A DNA stretch of 54,848 nt from CAYSUS01 sp964434165 (GCA_964434165.1 CAYSUS010000049.1:1-54848); one strand, 5' to 3'. Positions 44,096 to 53,088 are shown, numbered from the stretch's first letter. Notes: generated by a model not told the origin, from the letters alone. Numbers and translations are program-made.

Positions 44096-46558
44096 ATGGC
44101 ATCTTACGCAAGTGCGGGCAGGCGCCAGGCAATGGGCGGCGCCGGTCAACTTCACACGAGGCGACCAATCGGCCGGACAATTGCGGTCTGGTTCGTTGCC
44201 TTGGCCTTCGGCTGGATCGGTGTTAATGGAGGAATGGCGCTGGCGGAGGAAGGTGGTCAAGCGACGGACTCGCAAACTGCAGCCCCGCGGGGAGACGAGA
44301 CCGAGGGCGCGCGAGAGTGCCCGGTAATGGGCGGAACCTACGAATCCGCGACAACCAGGCACACCGCGGCTGGAGGCATGTCGATTGGAGACTGGTGGCC
44401 GAATCAGTTGAACCTGCAGATCCTTCATCAAAACTCGGCCAAGAGCAATCCGATGGGGGAGGATTTCAACTACGCCGAGGAGTTCAGCAAGCTTGACCTG
44501 GACGCTCTGAAGAAGGACCTCCAAGAGCTGATGACGACCTCGCAGGAGTGGTGGCCGGCCGACTACGGGCACTATGGCCCGCTGTTCATTCGGATGGCCT
44601 GGCACAGTGCAGGTACGTACCGCGTCGCCGATGGGCGAGGTGGCGCCAGCGACGGCACACAACGCTTCGCGCCGTTGAACAGCTGGCCCGACAATGCCAA
44701 CCTGGACAAGGCGCGCCGGTTGCTCTGGCCAATCAAGCAGAAATACGGGCGGAAGATCTCATGGGCCGACCTAATGATTCTGGCCGGCAACGTCGCTTTG
44801 GAGTCGATGGGGTTTGAGACATGCGGGTTCGCGGGAGGTCGCGAAGACGTCTGGGAGCCACAACAGGACGTGTACTGGGGGCCGGAAACCGAGTGGCTGG
44901 GAGGCAAGCGTTACCAAGGGGGCAGGGAACTCGAAAACCCTCTCGGCGCGACTCAGATGGGCCTGATCTACGTCAATCCGGAAGGGCCCAAGGGCAAGCC
45001 GGACCCGCTCGCCGCGGCCCAAGCCATTCGGGAGACGTTCGCCCGCATGGCGATGAACGACGAGGAAACGGTTGCCCTCATCGCGGGGGGTCATACCTTC
45101 GGCAAAGCTCACGGCGCCGCCGATCCCGGCAAGTACGTCGGTCGTGAGCCCGAGGGCGCCAGCATCGAAGAGCAAGGCCTCGGCTGGAAGAACACCTATC
45201 GAACGGGCAAGGCCGGCGACACGATCACCAGCGGTCTGGAGGGCGCCTGGACTTCCACGCCGATCGAGTGGTCGAGCGGGTACTTCGACAACCTGTTCGG
45301 CTACGAGTGGAAGTTGGTGAAGAGTCCCGGCAGCGCCTGGCAATGGACTCCCACGGATGAATCCGCGCAGGGAACCGTGCCGGATGCTCACGATCCGAAG
45401 AAGTCGCACGCCCCGATGATGTTCACTACCGACATCGCGCTGAAGAAAGACCCGATCTACGCGAAGATCTCAGAACGCTTTCACAAGAACCCCGACGAGC
45501 TCGAAAAAGCCTTCGCCAAGGCTTGGTACAAGCTGACTCACCGCGACATGGGGCCCGTCTCTCGGTTGCTCGGCCCAGAGGTTGCCGAGCCGCAGTTGTG
45601 GCAGGACCCCGTGCCGGAGGTGGATCACGAGTTGATTGACGAGCAGGATATCGCCGCCCTGAAGCGCAAGATCCTCACATCAGGACTGTCCATTTCCCGA
45701 TTGGTCTCAACCGCATGGGCGTCGGCGTCGACGTTCCGTGGCAGCGACATGCGCGGTGGAGCGAACGGGGCGCGCATTCGCCTGGCGCCGCAAAAGGACT
45801 GGGAAGTGAATGAGCCGGCTGAACTTGCGAAGGTGCTGCGAGCTTTGGAGGGGATCCAGAAGGAGTTCAACGGTTTGCAGTCCGGCGGCAAGAGGGTCTC
45901 GCTCGCCGATCTGATCGTTCTGGGCGGCTGCGCAGCGGTCGAGAAAGCCGCGAACAAAGCCGGCCACGACGTGACGGTTCCTTTCACACCCGGACGCACC
46001 GACGCTTCCCAGGAGATGACCGATGTGAAGTCCTTCGCCGTGCTCGAACCGATCGCAGACGGATTCCGCAACTGCGTGAACCGCGATCGTCTCGATCGAC
46101 CGGAAGAGGAAATGCTGGTGGATCGAGCAAACCTGCTGACGCTCACCGCTCCGGAGATGACCGTTCTGGTCGGCGGCATGCGGGTCTTGAACGCAAACCG
46201 CGGGAACTCGCAACTCGGGGTGTTCACGAAGCGACCTGAGACCTTGACTAATGACTTCTTCGTGAACCTGCTGGACATGAATACGCAGTGGCAGAAGTCG
46301 CCCAAGCGCGAGCACTTCTTCGAGGGGCGGGACCGCGAGACAGGTAAGGTCAAGTGGACTGCCACCCGAGTCGATCTCGTGTTCGGCTCGAACTCGCAAC
46401 TTCGAGCTATCGCAGAAGTCTACGCGTCTCGCGACGCGAAGCAGAAGTTCGTCGAGGACTTCGTAGCGGCCTGGAACAAGGTCATGAATCTTGATCGATT
46501 TGACCTTGATCCAGCTCAGCGAAATGGTTGTAAGACTGTGACGCTCCGAACGCGCTAA
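44096..46558 (+). CDS. katG: Exported catalase-peroxidase
   Basis: 820 residues, longer than cytosolic KatG (~740) because of an N-terminal extension with a signal-like segment (TIAVWFVALAFGWIGVNGGM, then ALAEE). The start ATG 44096 has ggaag 8 bases upstream. The N-terminal catalytic domain has the distal triad RMAWHSAGTYR (Trp169, His170) and proximal AGGHTFGKAHG; Tyr260 in VYWGPE and Met288 in TQMGLIYVNPEGP are in place to form the Trp-Tyr-Met crosslink needed for catalase activity. The haem-less C-terminal domain is complete. It removes hydrogen peroxide, probably in the periplasm. It is co-transcribed with the Fur-type regulator. Confidence 0.95.
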   Translation: MASYASAGRRQAMGGAGQLHTRRPIGRTIAVWFVALAFGWIGVNGGMALAEEGGQATDSQTAAPRGDETEGARECPVMGGTYESATTRHTAAGGMSIGDWWPNQLNLQILHQNSAKSNPMGEDFNYAEEFSKLDLDALKKDLQELMTTSQEWWPADYGHYGPLFIRMAWHSAGTYRVADGRGGASDGTQRFAPLNSWPDNANLDKARRLLWPIKQKYGRKISWADLMILAGNVALESMGFETCGFAGGREDVWEPQQDVYWGPETEWLGGKRYQGGRELENPLGATQMGLIYVNPEGPKGKPDPLAAAQAIRETFARMAMNDEETVALIAGGHTFGKAHGAADPGKYVGREPEGASIEEQGLGWKNTYRTGKAGDTITSGLEGAWTSTPIEWSSGYFDNLFGYEWKLVKSPGSAWQWTPTDESAQGTVPDAHDPKKSHAPMMFTTDIALKKDPIYAKISERFHKNPDELEKAFAKAWYKLTHRDMGPVSRLLGPEVAEPQLWQDPVPEVDHELIDEQDIAALKRKILTSGLSISRLVSTAWASASTFRGSDMRGGANGARIRLAPQKDWEVNEPAELAKVLRALEGIQKEFNGLQSGGKRVSLADLIVLGGCAAVEKAANKAGHDVTVPFTPGRTDASQEMTDVKSFAVLEPIADGFRNCVNRDRLDRPEEEMLVDRANLLTLTAPEMTVLVGGMRVLNANRGNSQLGVFTKRPETLTNDFFVNLLDMNTQWQKSPKREHFFEGRDRETGKVKWTATRVDLVFGSNSQLRAIAEVYASRDAKQKFVEDFVAAWNKVMNLDRFDLDPAQRNGCKTVTLRTR

Positions 46559-46759
46559 CATTTCGCGTTCGGCACTTCGGTCGGTGGAGTCCGTCTCGAT
46601 TTCAGACAAGGCCCGTCAACATCAGTTGGTGGGCCTTGTTAGCATTGTTTACAGTCGCGTTACGATGAGACGCAATCCCGTACACGGTACCTGTTCAGCT
46701 GAGTGTTCATTCCAGGTGAAACACCTACCAGGTTGCGTTCTCGAATTGTGTCGGTCCGC

Positions 46760-46948
46760 TCATGCCGCGCCAATCTCGGGCGTTTTCTCGGCTGCACCTG
46801 ACTGTGCGACGACCAGGTCCACGACACACTGAGTGAGATGCTCCGGGTCAGAAATGTCGAAGGCCGGCGTTCCGGCCTCTTGAGCCATTTCACCCAGCAT
46901 ACTTTGGATCTCGCGGATCTGGCGAAAGTGCTTCATGTGCCGCTGGTG
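46760..46948 (-). pseudogene. C-terminal stub of a 2-phosphoglycerate kinase-like gene, cut by an IS21 remnant
   Basis: On the - strand from 46948 to the stop at 46760 the frame reads RHMKHFRQIREIQSMLGEMA, EAGTPAFDISDPEHLTQCVV and DLVVAQSGAAEKTPEIG. The FRQIREIQ and final VVDLVVA pattern resembles the C-terminal end of 2-phosphoglycerate kinase-like P-loop proteins. Coding stops abruptly at the IS21 terminal sequence: a stop codon is created right at the junction. About three quarters of the gene is gone. The family assignment is by memory and moderate in strength. Confidence 0.5.
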
Positions 46949-47228
46949 TCAACGCCGGTCCGAAAGTGCAGCGCGGGAGGTTTACGGCGCACCGTTTTGA
47001 AAGTGCAGCGCTCATGAGCCTTGCTCGCTGATTCTGAGCAAGACTTGCATTTATCGAATGATCGATGCAAGTCGCACAACGCTCAGGACTGCGAGGGAAG
47101 CGAGTGCTCACGGACATGGACAAGTGGACGAGGATCCGCCGCGACGTGTTGGTCGGCGGACTGAGCAGGCGGCAGGCCTGCAAGAAGTACAACCTGAATT
47201 TCCGGACCATCCAGAAGGTCCTGCGCAG
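46947..47228 (+). mobile_element. IS21-family remnant: one end plus start of istA
   Basis: The element begins near 46947 with tgtcaacgcc and has two copies of gaaagtgcagcg (46962-46973 and 46999-47010), the multiple terminal repeats typical of IS21 ends. The istA start follows at 47119 with MDKWTRIRRDVLVGGLSRRQ and ACKKYNLNFRTIQKVLR, the N-terminal helix-turn-helix of the IstA transposase. Homology ends near 47228, where the coding sequence of an unrelated gene on the other strand begins. IstB and the other end are absent, so it is a deletion derivative of about 280 bases and inactive. Confidence 0.72.
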
Positions 47229-47282
47229 CAGCCGAGCTGCGAGCATTCCGCTGATCCCCCCGCCCACCACTGCGATTCTCAC
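47222..47282 (-). pseudogene. N-terminal stub of an FAD-dependent oxidoreductase
   Basis: From GTG 47282, preceded by a strong aaggggggа-type ribosome site, the - strand encodes VRIAVVGGGISGMLAARLLR, the dinucleotide-binding start of an NAD(P)/FAD-dependent amine-oxidase-like protein. After about 20 codons it runs into the IS21 remnant. It would have followed the SDR gene 111 bases upstream in the same operon, a pairing seen in many bacteria next to DUF1365 and cyclopropane-fatty-acid synthase-like genes. Confidence 0.65.
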
Positions 47283-47393
47283 AGCAGTCCCCCCTTGGTC
47301 TTACTACCCAGGCCGCTACTTGCGATTGATCGTTATCCCATCAGCACACAATACACTAGCGATAGCGGCTGTGCGACTGACACCAATTGTCAC

Positions 47394-48842
47394 CTACTCT
47401 GCCTTCTCCGCCGCACGTGCGACTCCCCTGAGCATCCGCGCGAAGACCAGTTGGTGCAGCGGATAGAGGGCGTACCAGTAAGCCAGTCCGGGCAATCCGA
47501 CGGGATCGAAAATCGCCGTCTGCCGGATCTGCGATCCTTCCTCCGCTTCCGAGACTTCGAACTCTAGCCAGGCGCGACCCGGGACGCGCATCTCAGCTGC
47601 CAGCCGGAGTCGCTCGTCGGGCTGAAAGACTTCGACGCGCCAGAAGTCCAGTGCGTCGCCAACCCGCAAGTTGACTGGGTCTCTGCGCCCGCGACGCATA
47701 CCCACGCCCCCGACGAGAAGATCAAGCCAACCGCGGATGTGCCAGAGCCAAGTTGCATAGTACCAGCCCGTCTCGCCGCCGATCCTCTGGATCGGGCTGA
47801 AGGCCGCCTCGCGCGGAACACTCACAGTAACGACTCTCGAATCCACGATACGGCTCCCAAATCGCACGCCACCCCAGGCTTGCGGCTCGCTCCCCGAGGA
47901 CAACGCATCGGACCAACGGGTCTCCGCGAACTGCTGGTCTTCGTTCACCAAAGCGCGCTGGATCGCGTCGCGCAGGCCTCTTGGCCGGATATCGAATGCT
48001 TGCAGGGCGGAGGTGTCTTGAACGAGCGTGGGGTTGCGCACCCCCTCAATCAGCTTCCGACCCACTCGGGCGTAGACCGGCGTCACTAGTCCCAGCCATA
48101 GGCTGGACAAGTGAGGCGTCAATACCGGAACCGAGATCATCAACCGCCGGAGCCCGCGCTGCCGAGCATACTCACGCATGATATCTCCATAGGAGACTTG
48201 ATCCGGCCCGCCGATCTCGAAGACCCGACTCGCGTGGCTCTCAAGTTCCAGCGCGGCCAGGAGATACGCCAGGACATCCTCCACCGCAACGGGCTGGGCC
48301 GGCGTGGCGACCCACCTGGGACAGATCATCACAGGCAGCCGCTCCACCAGCGAGCGTATTAGTTCGAACGACAAGCTGCCCGACCCGATAATGATCGAAG
48401 CGCGGAATTCGATCACCTGGCACGGTGAGGAACGCAGTACCTCCCCAACTTCATGTCGACTGCGCAGATGCGCAGAGAGCTTCTCCGTAGCATCACCAAG
48501 GCCGCCGAGGTAGACGATCCGCCGAACACCGTTCTCCCCGGCGGCCGCGGCGAAATTGGCGGCCCCATCTCGGTCCTTCTCCTCGAAACAACCGTGGGTG
48601 CCCATGGAGTGCACAAGATAGTAGGCGGTGTCCACACCCTGCAATGCGGACGTCAGCGATTCGCGCTCGAGAACGTCGGCCCGGACCACCTCTGTCGTGT
48701 CCGCGACTTGACCCTGCACCGTCTCCGGGCGGCGTGTTAGGCATCGGACGCGCAGACCGCGATCTTCGAGCAAGGGGAGCAGGCGTCCTCCGATGTAGCC
48801 GGTGGCCCCGGTCAAGCACACGATCGAGTCCGAACGCATCAT
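47394..48842 (-). CDS. SDR-family NAD(P)-binding protein with C-terminal DUF2867-like domain
   Basis: 482 residues from the first of two adjacent ATGs at 48842. The N-terminal ~290 residues are an atypical SDR/NmrA-like fold (VCLTGATGYIGGRLLPLLED, YYLVHSMG, EFRASIIIGSGSLSFELI, FEIGGPDQVSYGDIM). The C-terminal ~170 residues (ETGWYYATWLWHIRGWLDLL, VGDALDFWRVEVF, RAWLEFEVSE, PGLAYWYALYPLH) are a DUF2867-like SRPBCC domain. Fused proteins of this kind are common and poorly characterised. It lies 12 bases after the deaminase gene and before the interrupted FAD oxidoreductase stub, forming the remains of an operon. Confidence 0.85.
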   Translation of the reverse strand: MMRSDSIVCLTGATGYIGGRLLPLLEDRGLRVRCLTRRPETVQGQVADTTEVVRADVLERESLTSALQGVDTAYYLVHSMGTHGCFEEKDRDGAANFAAAAGENGVRRIVYLGGLGDATEKLSAHLRSRHEVGEVLRSSPCQVIEFRASIIIGSGSLSFELIRSLVERLPVMICPRWVATPAQPVAVEDVLAYLLAALELESHASRVFEIGGPDQVSYGDIMREYARQRGLRRLMISVPVLTPHLSSLWLGLVTPVYARVGRKLIEGVRNPTLVQDTSALQAFDIRPRGLRDAIQRALVNEDQQFAETRWSDALSSGSEPQAWGGVRFGSRIVDSRVVTVSVPREAAFSPIQRIGGETGWYYATWLWHIRGWLDLLVGGVGMRRGRRDPVNLRVGDALDFWRVEVFQPDERLRLAAEMRVPGRAWLEFEVSEAEEGSQIRQTAIFDPVGLPGLAYWYALYPLHQLVFARMLRGVARAAEKAE

Positions 48843-48854
48843 CGGTCTGTCCCT

Positions 48855-49361
48855 TCACAGGTGCCCGTTGACTCCCTCCCGAATCCGCATCGCGTCTCTG
48901 AAAAGGGCATCACACTGCGATTCCAGGACGCCGCCAGTAAGCTTGCACGGCGCAAAGGGCGTACGTCCAGCGACCTCCGCTGCCTGGATGTCGATCTGCT
49001 TCCACCCAATCTGCTGTAGTGTGCGAATCGAAGTGCCGTACACAACTTCGGGAATTCCGGCCCAGCAAACAGCGCCTTGGCACATGCAGCAGGGCTCAGC
49101 AGTTGTGTACAGGCACAGATCGGACCAGGCGACTTGTACTTCCCTCTCGGCACAGCGATTGATTGCGTCGATCTCACCGTGCCAGGTCGGATTCTCCTTC
49201 CATCGGTTCAGTCCCTCGGCTACGACTTCCCCCGTTCGGAAATGCACGAGTATCGCGCCGAACGGAGCTGCCGGATTCCGGCGTGCGACTGCGATGGCCA
49301 GTTGCATGTACTTCTCGTGCATCGGCGAATCCAATCCGTGAAGACCTTGATTGATCGCCAC
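48855..49361 (-). CDS. Nucleoside/guanine deaminase-like protein
   Basis: 168 residues from GTG 49361; ATG 49322 is an alternative start giving 155 residues. The zinc site is complete: TWHGEIDAINRC (His and the proton-shuttle Glu) and TAEPCCMCQGAVCW (PCxxC). The arrangement and the segment GTSIRTLQQIGWKQIDIQAA resemble GuaD/TadA-type deaminases, more guanine- or nucleoside-specific than tRNA-specific because a second TadA-type gene cannot be excluded elsewhere. It starts 3 bases after the stop of the membrane-protein gene, and the SDR gene follows 12 bases later, so the three are probably one operon. Confidence 0.82.
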   Translation of the reverse strand: MAINQGLHGLDSPMHEKYMQLAIAVARRNPAAPFGAILVHFRTGEVVAEGLNRWKENPTWHGEIDAINRCAEREVQVAWSDLCLYTTAEPCCMCQGAVCWAGIPEVVYGTSIRTLQQIGWKQIDIQAAEVAGRTPFAPCKLTGGVLESQCDALFRDAMRIREGVNGHL

Positions 49362-49364
49362 GGG

Positions 49365-49820
49365 TCACGGCGTTTCCCAAATGGACCAGACCATCCATAG
49401 AACAAGCAAACCGCGAAGGCTCCAGGCGGCAGTCCGAATCCAGTTCGTCGAGACCAGTCGTTGGTGCACCACGGAATCGTACTCCCTCGACAGGACTTCG
49501 TGACAGGGCACCTGGACAAGAAATGTCGAGGCCCAGATCACCGCCAGCAGAGCGAGCCCGATCCAGATCTGCATGTCAGAGACCCCTACGGGCCGAAGCC
49601 AGATCAGGAGCATCGCGGTCCCTGCCTCTAGCAGCATAGGCGGCGCGACGACCCAGGTGGTCAGAGCCGTGTGACGCTGCTCATAGGCCGAGAACTCAGC
49701 GACACCGATCCTGGCAAACAGAGGGTAATGAACGACTTGAACGAACCAGGTGACGCCCGTCATGTATAGCGTGGCGGCAGAGTGTCCAACAAAGAGCAAT
49801 CGGATAATCCAGTCGTTCAT
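49365..49820 (-). CDS. Small four-helix membrane protein
   Basis: 151 residues from ATG 49820, with ggagg 9 bases upstream; the longer frame upstream is not hydrophobic in the same way and overlaps a divergent gene. Four membrane helices are visible: LLFVGHSAATLYMTGVTWFV, TTWVVAPPMLLEAGTAMLLI, IWIGLALLAVIWASTFLVQV and SLRGLLVLWMVWSIW. Between them are YEQRHTALTT and PCHEVLSREY, both conserved-looking. I recall similar proteins as an uncharacterised family (DUF1772-like). The gene is first in the membrane-deaminase-SDR operon. Confidence 0.75.
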   Translation of the reverse strand: MNDWIIRLLFVGHSAATLYMTGVTWFVQVVHYPLFARIGVAEFSAYEQRHTALTTWVVAPPMLLEAGTAMLLIWLRPVGVSDMQIWIGLALLAVIWASTFLVQVPCHEVLSREYDSVVHQRLVSTNWIRTAAWSLRGLLVLWMVWSIWETP

Positions 49821-49953
49821 GCGCAGCCACCTCCACCGAGTGCCGTGCGAACCGGCACGCGCAATTCGAACTCCGCACGTGAGGGATTGCCGGCGGCCAA
49901 AGCTTGTGTGAGGATCAAGCCAGCACCACCACAGTATCGCAGGTAGAGCTACC

Positions 49954-50742
49954 ATGGGGAACAGACTAGCGAGACTTGGGCTCATCTTGGGCATGCTGGC
50001 TGGGTCGAGAATCGCTGATGGTGCCCCCCCGCCTGACTACTTCCTGGCCGTCGCCGTCCGTCCAATTACTCTCGTCAGGCATGAGGTCGATGTGAAGGGG
50101 CCTTTCGATCAGACCAGAGCGGAAACGCTGCTCGTAGGACCCAGCTACTCCTGCCACGTGGTCGGGGTCGGCTCGCGACCTGTAGCGCAGCAGGGCGCCT
50201 CTTTCAACTGGTATGGAATCGAAAGGCCGACTGAAGAACCTGAACGGCGCCTCTCGGTTGTCTGCTCGCTGACGGGCGATGAGCCTTCCAAGGTCGTCAC
50301 TGGAGAAGCAGTGTGTCTCTTGTCGCCATCCAAGCGACTCACGACCGGACGCCCGAGTGATGCTTCGGACCGACTCAACTACTACAAGGGCTACCGGATT
50401 GTTGACGCCAAACCGGATGTTCGCAGAGAGATCGAGATACGCCTTGAATCGGGGCCTCAGCCGCACGAACTGACGAAGGCCGCTGTGCTGTGCGTACCGG
50501 TCGAGGAGTGGCATCATCACGAACACTTCCCGATCGTCGAAGAGGGCACATGCCTTATGCTGTACGAGGTGTTTCCCAGGAGCCGTACCAGCATCAAGAC
50601 CGTCGATCAGTTTGGGCTGAACAAGCTTGAGCGCAGCGCGCGCCGGTATCTGTTGGCTCCCGCGAAGATCGTCCATCCGCAGGATCACTCGAAGCCTGAA
50701 CGTGTTCCGAGACGCCAGAACCGGGGGCAAACGAGTGACTGA
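49954..50742 (+). CDS. Exported hypothetical protein (DUF7450-like)
   Basis: 262 residues from ATG 49954, with a signal peptide (RLARLGLILGMLAGSRIADG). The mature part has two similar-looking beta units: PDYFLAVAVRPITLVRHEVD with GPFDQTRAETLLVG and VVTGEAVCLLSPSKRLTTG; then LNYYKGYRIVDAKP with TVDQFGLNKLERSARRYLLA. The DxFxxYK and DQFG-(x)-LCVPxxK pattern is reminiscent of the DUF7450 type of repeats in secreted bacterial proteins. Function is unknown. Its end overlaps the start of the FAD oxidoreductase gene by 8 bases, indicating coupled translation. Confidence 0.65.
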   Translation: MGNRLARLGLILGMLAGSRIADGAPPPDYFLAVAVRPITLVRHEVDVKGPFDQTRAETLLVGPSYSCHVVGVGSRPVAQQGASFNWYGIERPTEEPERRLSVVCSLTGDEPSKVVTGEAVCLLSPSKRLTTGRPSDASDRLNYYKGYRIVDAKPDVRREIEIRLESGPQPHELTKAAVLCVPVEEWHHHEHFPIVEEGTCLMLYEVFPRSRTSIKTVDQFGLNKLERSARRYLLAPAKIVHPQDHSKPERVPRRQNRGQTSD

Positions 50743-51757
50743 CCCGTCCGTTAGTGTGGCCGTGGTCGGCGCCGGGATCTCGGGGCTGGTCTGCGCTCGC
50801 ACGCTCGGCGACCACGGATTGCCCGCGGCTGTCTTCGAGAAGAGCCGGGGCGTGGGAGGCCGCATGGCCACGCGTCGCACAGACGACGGAATGTCGTTCG
50901 ACCACGGTGCCCAGTATTTCACGGTCCGCGACGAACGATTCAAGCGTAGCGTCCGATCGTGGGAGCAGGACGGACTTGTCGGGGTCTGGGACGGCAAGAT
51001 CCGGGCTCTGCGTGAGGGGCAATTGGTCGAGGGTGAGGCCAACACCGAGCGCTATGTCGGCACGCCCACCATGACCGCCGTATGCAAGCACTTGGCGGCC
51101 CAGATCGACGTTCACTTGGGATGCGAGATCGAGCGGCTGGGAAGGGACAACAAGCGCTGGCGTCTTGTGGACAAGCTTGGGGGCGTCCATGCTGGTTTCG
51201 ACGTTGTCATCGTGTCGGCCCCGGCCCCCCAGTCCACCCGATTTCTGGCTCCCGCCCGGCAACTCGCCGATCTTGCCGGAAGTGTGACAATGGAGCCATG
51301 CTGGGCCGTCATGGCAGCCTTTGACGGTCATCTCCCGACACCGTTCGACGGAGCGTTCGTTCACGAGTCTCCGCTGTCGTGGGTGGCCAGCAGCTCGAGC
51401 AAGCCCGCAAGACCACGCAACGTGGAGTGCTGGGTTCTTCATGGTTCCCCTGCGTGGTCCCGCGAATACGCCGAAGCGGCCCCGGAGGAGGTCAACGAAC
51501 GTCTTCTCGAGGAGTTCTGGAGGGTGACGGGGCTTGGGCCTGTCCCGCCAAGGCACACAGCAGCGCACCGCTGGCGGTACGCTCTGCCGCCCGAGCCCTT
51601 GGAGCGGCGTTGTTTGTTCGACGACGACTGCGGCCTGGGTGCTTGCGGCGACTGGTGTTCCGGACCGCGTGTTGAGGGGGCCTTCCTCAGCGGCCTTGCT
51701 GCGGCGGAGTGCGTGCTTCGGGCCGCAAGCACAGGATCGTTGACCGGAAACCAATAG
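50735..51757 (+). CDS. FAD/NAD(P)-dependent amine oxidase-like (renalase-type) protein
   Basis: 340 residues from GTG 50735, chosen because the dinucleotide-binding motif VAVVGAGISGLVCARTLGDH follows directly; the open frame further upstream overlaps the previous gene. EKSRGVGGRMATRRTDDGMS is the FAD ribose/GG-doublet region and FDHGAQYFTVRD is typical of renalase-like flavoproteins. The C-terminal FAD motif is in GLGACGDWCSGPRVEGAFLS. It is soluble and probably oxidises a reduced nicotinamide isomer or an amine; the substrate is unknown. It shares an 8-base overlap with the exported protein gene upstream. Confidence 0.85.
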   Translation: MTDPSVSVAVVGAGISGLVCARTLGDHGLPAAVFEKSRGVGGRMATRRTDDGMSFDHGAQYFTVRDERFKRSVRSWEQDGLVGVWDGKIRALREGQLVEGEANTERYVGTPTMTAVCKHLAAQIDVHLGCEIERLGRDNKRWRLVDKLGGVHAGFDVVIVSAPAPQSTRFLAPARQLADLAGSVTMEPCWAVMAAFDGHLPTPFDGAFVHESPLSWVASSSSKPARPRNVECWVLHGSPAWSREYAEAAPEEVNERLLEEFWRVTGLGPVPPRHTAAHRWRYALPPEPLERRCLFDDDCGLGACGDWCSGPRVEGAFLSGLAAAECVLRAASTGSLTGNQ

Positions 51758-51844
51758 GGCAGGAGCGAGGCCCAACGGCGTAAGATGCTAGGCTAGCTGG
51801 CACGAGGCAATCAAGGTTGCCATGACCCATGAGGATCAATCCGA

Positions 51845-52852
51845 ATGAATCGCTTGACGACATTACTGGGTGTTGGAGCGGTGATCATGTCCACAGGAAG
51901 CGGGTGCGGCCAAGCGGCTGAGGGCAGGAAGCAGGAAGAATCGGCCCTTCGGTTCAAGATGAAGTCCCTCAACGGCGAAGAGGTCGACCTGGCCAAGTAT
52001 TCGGGCAAGGTGGTCATGGTCGTGAACGTCGCCAGCAAGTGCGGTTACACGTCGCAGTACGCGCAGCTGCAAGAGCTCCATGAGAAGTACGCGGAAAAGG
52101 GACTTGCGATCCTCGGTTTCCCCTGCAACCAGTTCCTCGGACAAGAGCCTGGATCGGCCGAGGAGATCGCACAGTTCTGCCGAGCCGACTACGGGGTGAC
52201 CTTCGACATGTTCGCCAAGGTCGAGGTGAACGGCGAGAACGCGTGCGACTTCTATCGCCTCCTGACAGCACTCGACACGAAACCCAAGGGGGCTGGGAAG
52301 ATCGGATGGAACTTCGAGAAGTTCATCCTCGACAGAAATGGATTCGTCGTCGCACGATTCGGATCGGGCACGAAGCCGGACGCTCGCGAGGTTGTCTCGG
52401 TCATCGAGTCGGAGCTTGCCAAGCAGGCCAAGTCGGCGGGTGCCGATGCGACTTCGAGTCGGGAAGCGATGAAGGAATGGAGTCTTGCCGACCATCGCTG
52501 GAAGAACCGGATCGTTATCGTATTCGGCAAGTCGCAGACCGGCGCGCCGTACGAGAGCTTCAAGCGATCCTGGACCGAACGTCACGAGGAGGTTTCCGAC
52601 CGGGATCTCCTCCTGGTGGGGATCTTCGAGGACGGCGAAAGCCGTGTTGGGGATACGATCGTTGCACCGGCGTCCGCTGAGAAGCTGAGGAGTGGCTTCA
52701 AGGTCGAGCCAGGTACAAAGACGTTTATCCTTGTCGGAAAGGACGGGACAGAGAAACTGCGGAAAGCTCAAGTCGACCTGGAGGAGATCTTCGGCGTCAT
52801 TGACGCGATGCCGATGCGGAAACGAGAAATGGAGGAGAAGGAGCAGCGCTGA
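51845..52852 (+). CDS. Lipoprotein glutathione peroxidase fused to a DUF4174-like domain
   Basis: 335 residues from ATG 51845. A lipobox near STGSGC makes it a lipoprotein. Residues ~35-195 are a glutathione peroxidase fold with catalytic Cys66 in VVNVASKCGYT (a Cys, not selenocysteine), Gln in LGFPCNQFLGQEPG and Trp in IGWNFEKFILDRNG. Residues ~210-325 form a second domain (LADHRWKNRIVIVFGKSQTG, DRDLLLVGIFEDGESRVGD, GTKTFILVGKDGTEKLR) that matches my memory of DUF4174. It would reduce peroxides in the periplasm using a thiol donor. The fusion of the two domains in one chain is unusual. Confidence 0.85.
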   Translation: MNRLTTLLGVGAVIMSTGSGCGQAAEGRKQEESALRFKMKSLNGEEVDLAKYSGKVVMVVNVASKCGYTSQYAQLQELHEKYAEKGLAILGFPCNQFLGQEPGSAEEIAQFCRADYGVTFDMFAKVEVNGENACDFYRLLTALDTKPKGAGKIGWNFEKFILDRNGFVVARFGSGTKPDAREVVSVIESELAKQAKSAGADATSSREAMKEWSLADHRWKNRIVIVFGKSQTGAPYESFKRSWTERHEEVSDRDLLLVGIFEDGESRVGDTIVAPASAEKLRSGFKVEPGTKTFILVGKDGTEKLRKAQVDLEEIFGVIDAMPMRKREMEEKEQR

Positions 52853-53088
52853 CGCACGCACAACGCCTGTCCTGGTCCAGCGACCCTTGATAACCACATC
52901 AGCGAACAGACGAACCCCGAGACAGGGCGGCAAGACGGCGGCCGGATGGCTGAGAGGTGGCCCGACCGGTGAACCGTTTCACGGTCAGTCAAGTTGATCG
53001 TTGACAAATCGGACGGATGAGCAGCGGTCGCGCCGGCATCGGCGCGCACAGGTCGCGCGGCGACACACGCAAGCGTCCGCAATGCCGC

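Noticed and set aside
46890..47282. The whole - strand frame from 47282 to 46890 as one oxidoreductase gene
   Set aside because: Only the first ~20 codons look like an FAD-binding start; the rest is antisense to istA and to the IS21 end.
51845..52852. Selenocysteine in the glutathione peroxidase
   Set aside because: The catalytic codon in NVASKCGYT is TGC, so this is a Cys-type enzyme.
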